The notes beneath the pieces were generated by a model. That model was not told the DNA's origin. It saw only the letters and a list, made by a program, of their open reading frames with translations, and did no database searches. Position numbers and translations under genes: made by a program. A stretch of 64,000 nucleotides of DNA from positions 32,927,903-32,991,902 of the forward strand of contig CM074179.1 in NCBI GenBank assembly GCA_037179385.1, read 5' to 3'. This document shows positions 56,300 through 64,000 of this stretch, one piece after another. This DNA comes from Holothuria scabra. Its lineage: Eukaryota; Echinodermata; Holothuroidea; Aspidochirotida; Holothuriidae. Within the stretch, counting starts at the first letter, position 1; the number at the start of each line of letters is the position of its first letter.

Positions 56300-56990
56300 T
56301 GGACGAGAAATAATAGTCTGCTTATATTCCCAAATGACCCCCATTCTGCAAACATTTTACTTCACCCCTGGAAGCAAAATTCAGTACTCGGAAATCCAAA
56401 ACCTAAACTGCCACAGCAGCGTCCAAACTTGCTCTTTTCTGTTATCTGTGGTGTTAATCCAGAAAATACTGATGAACAGATTAAAATGGAACCACAGGAT
56501 CTTGGCTATAAGCCTGAAGTTGCGAAAAGACTCATCAGCAAAGTTACCCAGCTACCAAGATGGAAAATTAAGGTCTCTTTTGAATCAGAATTAGACTCAA
56601 TTGATCTGTTAAAGGATGGCTTGGTACTGGGGTACCAGAAATACCGCACTGAAAAAAAAAATGAATTGCCTAATGTGATGCAGTGTTTCAAGTGCCAGGG
56701 CTTTGGTCATTCGTATTATAAATGTCCAAACGTTCAGAAGTGCCTCAGGTGCGGAGATGATCACAATATTAAAGACTATCCCAAGGAAAGAGAACAAAAA
56801 AATGTGCCAACTGTGGTGGTAATCACATTTCTATGTATAAAGGTTACCCAGAATATATCAAAGCTCGTCAGGAAGTAAAACAAAAAGCGGTTACCAAATC
56901 CTATGCAGAAGCAACGACAGTCGAGGTCTCTGGTAAAATCTCCAAATCTGAGAAAATCAATATCACCCTTTTTGTGCAGAGCTGGTAAGA
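56300..56990 (+). pseudogene. Gag-like ORF1 of the Jockey-like LINE, copy 1
   Basis: Conserved pieces are LIFPNDPHSANILLHPW, LPRWKIKVSFESELDSIDLL, LGYQKYRTEK, then zinc knuckles CFKCQGFGHSYYKC and CLRCGDDHNIKD, and in a shifted frame CANCGGNHISMYKG. The shift lies in the A-run at 56,796. Three CCHC-type knuckles after a basic domain are typical of Jockey/I-group ORF1. Homologous to copy 2 at 61,505-62,280. Confidence 0.82.
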
Positions 56991-57189
56991 GCTTGCCTAG
57001 CTTAAAGGCAGAGTCAAAATTTCCAAGTCAGATACCATATCTTTTTGCTGCAAACTTGGCACTTGCCCATTTGAATCTCATCACAACAGGAGAAGAGCTC
57101 TTCAAAGCGTTGAAAAATCCCCAGATCCCGGAACATAAACAGGCTAGAGAACAAATCAGAAAAAAGTCATCAGAAGGTCCAAATAAGTA

Positions 57190-57805
57190 TTACAAATACT
57201 CTTCAGATCCTACATTTAAACATCAATGGGGCTAGGAACAAAAAAGAACTCCTCCTTCACCATGTTAGTAATTATAACCCAAATATTCTTTTACTTAATG
57301 AAACAAAACTATCCCAAAATATTGAATTTACAATTGATGGCTTTCAAATTTACCGGTTTGATGTAAATTCTCAAAAAGGAGGAGTTGTAATTAGTGCCAG
57401 AAATGATATTCCTGTAACTGTTACAGATCTCAATATTAATAATGAGCAGTGTATTAGTGTCTCCATTCCCAGACCAAATGGCTAAAGACCTATCAAAATT
57501 ATAGCCTTGTATAACCCTCCCCAACATCATCTAAATGAAGACATCTTTAGAAGTATTGATTCTAATACTATTCTTATTGGTGACTTAAATTCTCCCCATA
57601 TTCATTTTGGCTGCAATAGAACCAACACCAATGGTCGAAGAATTTCTAGATAACTATCGACGTAACATACTTAACCTAAACAATCAAACTAGGCGTAGTC
57701 CTACTGATAATTCTACTGAATTGCTGGACCTAGTTATTGCCCCTTTTTCCATTGCTAGGCTACATGTGTCAACTGACTTTTTTGAAGATCCCTCGATTAA
57801 GTGAT
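57190..57805 (+). pseudogene. Endonuclease domain of the Jockey-like LINE, copy 1
   Basis: Motifs in order: LHLNINGARNK, YNPNILLLNETKLSQNIEFT, RFDVNSQKGGVVISARND, IIALYNPP, IDSNTILIGDLNSPH and a late LLDLVIAP. These are the N-x-NG, L-x-ET, Y-x-PP and GDLN signatures of LINE endonucleases. Stops at 57,483 and a frameshift near 57,610 break it. Confidence 0.8.
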
Positions 57806-57989
57806 CATTTTTTTTTTATTAAACAGTAAATTTAATTTAAATCACCAAACTTCTCATATCTCTAATTCTTATCGTAATCCCCAAAACTGTGATTGTGCTT
57901 CCTACCAAGTCGATCTTAGTCTAGAACTCTATCGCTAATTCATTTTCAGAGAATTATTAATGTTTTATTAAAAATTGTCCAAATTCTAC

Positions 57990-59335
57990 CAAAAAGGCTA
58001 AAACTTGGAGGTTAAGTAATGAAATAATGATACTTATTAAGACTAAAAGGAAGCTTCGCCGTACATTTTTGGTTACCAGGAACCATACAATTAAACGTCA
58101 GGTCAACAGGCTTACTGCTAAGATTACAAGAGAAATCAATTAACAGCGTAGTAAAGATTGGGACAAATTGTGCGAGGATATGCAAAAAGAAGATAATCCG
58201 ACTTAGTTCTGGTATGGTATTAACAAACTAACCAATTCCTCTGAAACGGAAATTAGCTACCCTTTAATTGATAATGCTGGGAACCATGTAGTCACTCCCG
58301 AAGACCAAGTAAAGCTTTTTACTAAAACTTTCGAAGAAGTGTTCCAAACCCCTCACCATACAAGCTTTGATGCCAATCATAAGATTATGGTTGATAGTTT
58401 TGTTGATAACCATAAATCTGATCTTAAAACTGATTTTGTGAGGCTGTCAATCATGATGACCCTATGCTTGATCCATTTACTCTGAATGAAATTAATTCCG
58501 CTGTCAGTAAGACCAGTAATAGTTCAGCCCCTTGGCCCGACAAAGTTACTTATTTACATATAAAGAAGTGCCCGGACTCCTTCATATAAGCTCTGGTAAT
58601 GTTCTTTTCCCTTGTTTTATCCCTTGGTTATTTCCCCAAACCTTGGAAGTCTTCAAAGACCATCCCTATTCCTAAGCCAAAAAAAGATAAATAAACCCCC
58701 CAAAACTGTAGACCAATTAGCCTTCTCTCTTGCATAGGTAAACTCTTTGAACGTATTATAGCCAAGAGACTCTCTCTGTTTCTTAGTAGAATTTTTTTTA
58801 CCAGTGTGGTTTTCGAAAAAATAAAGGTACTTTTAAACATCTTTTTAGGCTAACAGAAAATATCAGAAATGGTTTTAAAGGCAAAAAGGCAAAAAGATTA
58901 CTTCTGCAGTTTTTCTGGACGCGGAAAAGGCATTCGATCAAGCTTCGAATAATGGCCTAAAGTACACACTCCTAAATCTTCGACTTCCCTCTACTTTTCT
59001 TAAAATTCTTTCCTCCTTCTTGAATAATAGAACTTTGAAAATTTATTATAGGAACGTCTTTTCTGACACTATTCATTTAAAGGCTGGTACCCCCCCCCCC
59101 CATATCGCAATCTGGAATACGTCCTAAAGTGCTCTCCTTAATCAATCCAATATTCAGAAGTCACTTTCCAATATTGATAAATGGTGTTCCAAATGGAGAA
59201 TAAAAATTAATCCAGCCAAATCGAACTACATAGTTCTTCACCACGGTTATAAGAAAATTTCACTAAATAACCCCGAAGTTAAATTAAATAACGAGTGTAT
59301 TCCCTTTACAAAGGGAGCAAAATTTTTAAGGTGTA
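57990..59335 (+). pseudogene. Reverse transcriptase part of the Jockey-like LINE, copy 1
   Basis: Recognisable in shifting frames: NSSAPWPDKVTYLHIKK, YFPKPWKSSKTIPIPKP, NCRPISLLSCIGKLFERIIA and LSFLSRIFF-type continuation, a decayed AEKAFDQ, then IDKWCSKWRIKINPAKSNYI and SLNNPEVKLNNECIPFTKGA. The segment between the AGGCTGGTA/C-run and SNIDKWCSKW is too short to hold the YxDD palm. Confidence 0.78.
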
Positions 59336-59851
59336 ACCTTAAATGACCTTTGACCTCCACCAAAAGCAATATGCTTCTTTCTCTCAACATGAAAAATCTA
59401 TACACCACGTATGAAAATTGTCGGGCAATCCTATCTGAAGATATCATGTTTTGAAGCCATTTTCGGGATTTTCCCAATTTTACCGCTGGTGACCTCAAAT
59501 GAACTTTGAATTCTCCCAAAAGCAATAGGCTTCTTTCTCTCGACATGACAATTCTACATACCAAATATGAAGAGTATCTGTCACTCCTTTTTGAAGATAC
59601 CGTGTTTACAAGCCATTTTCAGTGTTTTCGCAATTTTACTGCTGATGACCTCAAAAAATATTGATAAATGGTGTTCCAAATGGAGAATAAAAATTAATCC
59701 AGCCAAATCGAACTACATAGTTCTTCACCACGGTTATAAGAAAATTTCACTAAATAACCCCGAAGTTAAATTAAATAACGAGTGTATTCCCTTTACAAAG
59801 GGAGCAAAATTTTTAAGGTGTAACCTTAAATGACCTTTGACCTCTACCAAA
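59170..59851 (+). repeat. 487-bp tandem duplication joining LINE and satellite sequence
   Basis: LINE sequence 59170-59363 (from AATATTGATAAATGG, through GAGAATAAAAATTAATCCAG, into ACCTTTGACCTC) is repeated nearly without change at 59657-59850. The unit is ~175 bp of LINE plus about 310 bp of satellite. The junction reads GATGACCTCAAA then AAATATTGATAAATGG. Confidence 0.88.
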
Positions 59852-60475
59852 AACAAAAGGGTTCTTCCTCTCAACATGACAAATTTATATACCAAGTGTG
59901 AAAGTTGTCGGGCAATCCTATCCGAAGATATCGTGTTTACAAGCCATTTTCGGCGTTTTCGCAATTTTACCGCTGGTGACCTCAAATGACATTTGAATTC
60001 TACCGAAAGCAACAGGCTTCTCTCTCTCAACATGAAAAATCAATATACCTAATGAGAAGAGTGTTGGCGTCCCCTAACTGAAGATATCATGTTTACAAGC
60101 CATTTTCAGTGTTTTCGCAATTTTACCGCTGGTGACCTCAAATGACCTTTGACCTCTACCAAAAACAATAGGGTTCTTCCTCTCAACAAGACAAATCTAT
60201 ATACCAAGTATGAAAGTTGTCGGGCAATCCTATCTGAAGATATCGTGTTTACAATTCATTTTCGGCGTTTTCGCAATTTTACCGCTGGTGACCTCAAATG
60301 ACCGTTGACCTCTACCAAAAACAATAGGGTTCTTCTTCTCAACACGACAAATCTATATACCAAATATGAAAAGTGTCGGACATTCCTATCTTAAGATATC
60401 GTGTTTACAAGCAAGTGTCACAAACACACACACACACGTACACCCGACATCACCATCGCATAGATTCCTTGCTTG
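59336..60475 (+). repeat. Satellite-cored element, copy D (diverged ~156-bp monomer)
   Basis: Monomers contain TGACCTTTGACCTCTACCAA, AACAATAGGGTTCTTCCTCT, GTCGGGCAATCCTATC, GAAGATATCGTGTTTACAAG and TTTTACCGCTGGTGACCTCA. The spacing between TGACC(T/G)TTGACC blocks at 60143 and 60299 is 156 bp. It ends in (CA)n (60423-60437) and CACCATCGCATAGATTCCTT. It is inserted in the Jockey-like LINE and partly duplicated. Confidence 0.82.
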
Positions 60476-60483
60476 CCTACGGC

Positions 60484-60882
60484 AAGGAATCAATAATTGG
60501 TAAGGCCTGGGCTAGAATTAAACTTCTTGAACCGTTATTTAATAACAAGGCTATATCACCCCAAACAAATGTTAAAATCTATAAAGTAATGCTAAGACCG
60601 ATTCTTGAGTATGGGAATATATCTTATCTAGTAACCAGTTAAACCAACATCTGTAAACTTGAGCGTATTCAAACTCTTTGTCTTAGAAAGGCCCAACTCT
60701 CTAGCTATATTAAAAGTAATATTGTCCTTCATTCAGCTAATATAACTGAATTATTTGAGAGATTTAAAGTTTTGAACTCTAAAGCCCTTAAAAAACTAAT
60801 ATCGGACGACACTGTCATTAGAAATACTATTCTCTCCTATCTAACTACAATTGACAAAAAATCAAAGTTCTATCCCCCTTGA
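60484..60882 (+). pseudogene. RT thumb and C-terminus of the Jockey-like LINE, copy 1
   Basis: Encodes GKAWARIKLLEPLFNNKAIS, then VMLRPILEYGNISYL, a stop, then KLERIQTLCLRKAQLSSYIK and SANITELFERFKVLNSKALK. This is the segment expected directly after the KFL-type motif at 59,330. Removing the satellite block would reconnect them. Confidence 0.82.
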
Positions 60883-60885
60883 TTA

Positions 60886-61440
60886 CCTTAAAGCTACTGA
60901 ATGGGAAGAAGTGAACCAGTTAGTCGAGGGAGGGGTACCCCTAGGTTAGGCCTAAAGTGAACTCTGGTCACAGAGCGCCTGTGAGTTTCATAGCTGGTTA
61001 CAGTGAAACGGTGCGGCCAGAGGGGTTGGGGTTTACTTTTTTTTTCAATTAGGCTGTTGTGTATTTCCCCCTTTCAACTGTCTAACTGGTTCGCTTCCAT
61101 CCCCTCTGCTCAAATTTGTCACACCTGGCACCATCGCTTCCTAGCTCTATTGATCTGATTCCGTTGGCTCTTTGCTTCGCACTTATTACTCTCCCCCTTG
61201 TGTGTCTTCTTTTTAAGCCTTTTCAGACTGGCCCATTGACTCCCTTTCACAGGTGTACTGTTGTCGGCATTATTAAAGACCAATCATTTCACACTTCAGT
61301 GCACATTGAGAGTTGTCTTGCTGCTATGCGGGTGTGTGCGGCTCTTTTCTATTATTACTCTCTTACACTGCAGAGGCTTTATCCAGCCTGAACGGTGTCT
61401 AAACGTCCTCACCCACCGCCCAAATAACCCGCGCCCAGAT
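60886..61440 (+). other. LINE 3' flank and probable 5'UTR of LINE copy 2
   Basis: GTGAACCAGTTAGTCGAGG at 60912 is inverted at 61075-61095 (CAACTGTCTAACTGGTTCGC). The C/T-rich stretch 61100-61440 precedes the ATG of copy 2 and is likely its 5'UTR. Confidence 0.45.
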
Positions 61441-62760
61441 TAGAATGCCCCGAATTCATAAGAATTCTCCAAGAAGAGGGCAAAAACAGAAAGTATTAAA
61501 ATTATTAGTAACAACCCCATTTTGATTTTCCCGGCCGACGAACAAAGTGCTAATATTCTACTCCAGCCTTGGAATCCAAACACTTCACTAGGCAATCCAA
61601 AAGCAAGTCTTCCCCAGAAAAAACAGGTAACTCAATTTATAGTTGTTTTATGTGAAGTAAATCGTGAAATTACCGAAGGGGAAGTTCAAGACGGAGCTTG
61701 AAGACTTTGATTTCTCGATTAAATTTGGAAAGAGATTTTTTTCAACCGTTACCAAACAGCAAACTTGGAAATTAAAGATAGGACTTGCCAACAAAAAAGA
61801 CCTGAAGGAAATCCTAGAACATGGTGTCATTTTGGGTTATACAAAGCACCGGGCCGGACTATACCGTGAATTTCCAACAATTATGCAGTGTTTTAGTGCC
61901 AGGGTGTGGCACATAAATTCCGGTACTGTACCAATGAAAAAAAAATGTCTAAGATATGGGGACAGCCACTCCCATAAAGAATGCCCCAAGAAAAGAGAAG
62001 AAAAAAGTGCATAAATTGTGGGGGTTACCACATTGCTTTGTTTAAAGGTTGTCCGGCACTTAAAGAGGCAAGAGTAGAAATTGCAAATTCCACAGAAGGA
62101 AGAAAATCCTATGCTCAGGCAGCCTCCCCTATTCCAATAACAACCAAATTAGACAATTCAGAAAAAGTCTATGTTATCTTATTCACATCAGAACTCGTAA
62201 AGCGGCTCTCAAAACATGCAATCGCGAAATTACTACTAGTGACATTTCAAATTACGCAGCGACCCTGGCACAAATTTATCTGAACATAAAAATAACTAGT
62301 GAAGAAGTTTTTAAACTGTGAAAGAACCCTCCTTCGGTCTCAGAAGTGGTAGAAATGGCCCGAAGCCCTTTGAAAGCTAATGAATAACCTTAACAATTCT
62401 CTCCTAACGATCCTTTTTTTTACCATTAACGGTGCCCTTAACAAAATCACCTTTCTCTTTGACTATATCGACCTCTATAACCCTAATCTCGTTCTCTTAA
62501 ACGAAACCAAACTTAGTAATAATATTCACACAACGATTCAAAATTATTACATGAGAAAAGATCAAACAAGTAGGAAGGATGGGGTATTAATTGCTTGGGC
62601 TTTTTAAGTACATCAAAACGGGCACTGAGAAACAAAGGGTATTAATTGCTTATAGATCTGACCGCATAGTAACCCAAACAAATATTGATAAATTTGAAGA
62701 CCTTCAAGCCATCAAGTCAATATTCATAATACCTAGCCCCAATCCAAGTAATTACCTACT
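61441..62760 (+). mobile_element. Jockey-like LINE, copy 2 (5' part: ORF1 and start of endonuclease)
   Basis: ORF1 starts MPRIHKNSPRRGQKQKVLKL at 61445, shifts, then shows LIFPADEQSANILLQPW, WKLKIGLANKKDLKEILEHG, IMQC(F), CLRYGDSHSHKECPKKRE, and after a shift CINCGGYHIALFKGCP and SYAQAASP. ORF2 begins near 62,380 with LLTILFFTINGALNK, LYNPNLVLLNETKLS. It is lost after 62,760. Same family as copy 1 but with a more complete 5' end. Confidence 0.82.
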
Positions 62761-62834
62761 ATAATCCCCCTTCCACCAATTCTAAGAAGACAATTAAACC
62801 TGGAAATGTGAAAAAAACTGAGCCAACCCTCAAC

Positions 62835-63121
62835 AAGTGGTGTTAAGTCAAAGAAATTTGTCAGCAGGTCCAACAAGAAGAGCTCAAATAAAACTAAACA
62901 ATCTTCCGAGGAAACCATTGATTGTGATGATAACTATTGTGGTTTTTGCGATGGATATTTTTATGATGATGATTCAGAGGAGTGGATCATGTGCCAGAGA
63001 ATTAAAGGGGTGTGGGAGATGGTTTCATGAAGGGTGTGTAAATACTGAGGGAAAACACAACTTTGTCTGTGAAGAGTGCATTATGACACAAACAGTCAAG
63101 CTGAATGTAGTCAAATCATGA
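62835..63121 (+). pseudogene. PHD-finger-like fragment with a frameshift
   Basis: One frame gives DCDDNYCGFCDGYFYDDDSE then EWIMCQ; the next frame gives LKGCGRWFHEGCVNTEGKHN, then FVCEECI and TQTVKLNVVKS before TGA. Together the spacing Cys-x2-Cys, Cys, Cys, His-x2-Cys, Cys-x2-Cys is that of a PHD zinc finger. The shift lies near 62,997. C-terminal fingers of this kind occur in pogo/Tigger-like transposases and in chromatin proteins. No DDE domain is nearby, so the origin is open. Confidence 0.6.
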
Positions 63122-63500
63122 GTGCAGTAAAATTGTCCTGCTGAAAAAGAATTTTCCGTGATCTGGGTAGTGAAATTATATGTTACTGTTATAAAGATTT
63201 GTGTGTTTTATAAGTGTATGGACACTGGTTTTAATTGTTTTAACAACTTCTTTGCATGCTTTTTCTTTCATTGTAACTTGCAACCAGTCCAAATGTGTTA
63301 TTAAAAATCACTTTATACACTGTAAACATGGGGGCCATATTAGAAACACGCCGCAAAGATTTGTTCATTTACTTAACTAATGTGGGTATAAGAACACATT
63401 TGCACAACTTGTAGAGGTTATAAACTCCCCTTGCAGCGAATGGTATTAACATACAAACATTTTTTTTCAGGAAAACATCAAAGTTACCGTTGCTCAGGTT
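63122..63500. other. No feature recognised
   Basis: AT-rich, with no clear coding segment. The boundary with the Tx1-like ORF1 lies near 63,500. Confidence 0.4.
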
Positions 63501-63508
63501 GTTGGCAT

Positions 63509-63973
63509 TCACTCTTTAGATTTGCAAAAGTTACACCGCACATCATTGGGACATGTTGCCCTCTCATGCCCCAACTGCAGGCATCTACCGCAACGTTTGT
63601 TAGGGCATGACTTGGCCTCATGTCCCTCCTCTCTACACTGAAAACAGGTGCGGGGCTGACCGAAATACCTGATGTGGGCCTTCGAACCCCCTATGAACAA
63701 GACGGAGGGAATGTCTTTCTTCAGCTCCATACGGAACTGTCTCTTTCCTTTGAGAATTCCGGCCAAATCACCTTCATTATACTTGACCCAACGCCAGTCA
63801 GAGACAGTTCCGTACTGCCCTAGAACCCTCGCCACCAGGCCCTGATCCACCTCAAAATTGAGGTATAACACTGTCACTACCACAGAGCGATCATATGGGG
63901 TGACAGTTAGACCCTCCACACCCTTAAGGGAGGAAACCCCCTTTAATCGGGCAGCATCAGTCCGGAACTTCAA
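63509..63973 (-). pseudogene. Tx1-like LINE ORF1, central part with zinc knuckles; upstream end outside the window
   Basis: Minus-strand frame open from before 63,973: LKGVEGLTVTPYDRSVVVTV, WRWVKYNEGDLAGILKGKRQ, then PSVLFIGGSKAHIRYFGQPR and knuckles CFQCREEGHEAKSC, CGRCLQLGHERATC and CNFC. It ends at a stop right after CKSKE. It matches the missing N-terminal part of the fragment at 55,715-56,240, so a ~7.2-kb block separates two parts of one LINE. The frame may extend beyond 64,000. Confidence 0.82.
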
Positions 63974-64000
63974 ATCATACGTATTTCGGGATGCAAGGGC

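Larger units (their letters stand above)
56245..60885 (+). mobile_element. Jockey-like LINE, copy 1, degenerate and interrupted by a satellite element
   Basis: Plus-strand order: gag-type ORF1 with zinc knuckles (56300-56990), endonuclease (57190-57800), reverse transcriptase (57990-59335), a satellite insertion with tandem duplication (59336-60475), then the RT thumb and C-terminus (60484-60882). Stops and frameshifts are throughout. The YxDD palm is missing near 59,080-59,160, where a C-run follows AGGCTGGTA. It appears 5'-truncated at the boundary with the Tx1-like ORF1. Confidence 0.82.

Overview
The window is eukaryotic nuclear DNA, most likely from a marine invertebrate deuterostome, with an echinoderm as my best guess. 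Evidence: two conserved metazoan genes in many small exons with GT/AG borders, AT-rich introns, and a dense mix of Jockey/CR1-like and L1/Tx1-like LINEs, DIRS, hAT, TTAA-type and foldback elements. The species cannot be fixed from the sequence alone.

Positions 1-27,425 hold two host genes, both on the minus strand. RP2 (an ARL3 GTPase-activating protein of the primary cilium) occupies the left end. Six coding exons (7961 down to 439) encode residues 1-230: the lipid-anchor N-terminus, the cofactor-C-like beta-helix domain and the linker. The C-terminal NDK-like domain lies off the left edge. Upstream of it is a complete eight-exon ATG101 gene (27425 down to 13157), 221 codons, encoding the HORMA-fold subunit of the ULK1/ATG13 autophagy-initiation complex with its WF finger intact. 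All exon phases join without a break. The introns carry datable insertions with target-site duplications: hAT elements, TTAA-type elements, a 9-bp-TSD element, a SINE, and three elements built around a ~145-bp satellite.

Positions 28,600-40,740 are a LINE (minus strand) broken by a 10.76-kb TA-flanked DNA element with perfect 25-bp terminal inverted repeats. Inside that sits a 3.83-kb foldback element flanked by CCTGTC, whose ~665-bp arms are themselves arrays of short palindromes. Merging the two TA copies restores the LINE reading frame, so the nesting order is clear.

Positions 41,000-50,300 are a repeat field: two TTAA-type MITEs of a four-member family, a DIRS-like retrotransposon cut by at least three insertions, and a family ending in CAGGGGCGGAT-like termini with 5-bp duplications. 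Positions 50,337-54,453 are an L1/Tx1-like LINE with a 16-bp target-site duplication, a poly(A) tail and an internal deletion of reverse transcriptase.

Positions 55,200-64,000 hold a second Tx1-like LINE on the minus strand, split by a ~7.2-kb block. The block contains two copies of a Jockey-like LINE family (plus strand), a satellite insertion with a 487-bp tandem duplication, and a frameshifted PHD-finger fragment. I see no intact transposase or reverse transcriptase, no tRNA or rRNA gene and no CRISPR array. The strongest candidates for something undescribed are the palindrome-built foldback element with its TA-flanked carrier, and the satellite whose monomers carry nuclear-receptor half-sites at about 10-bp phasing.
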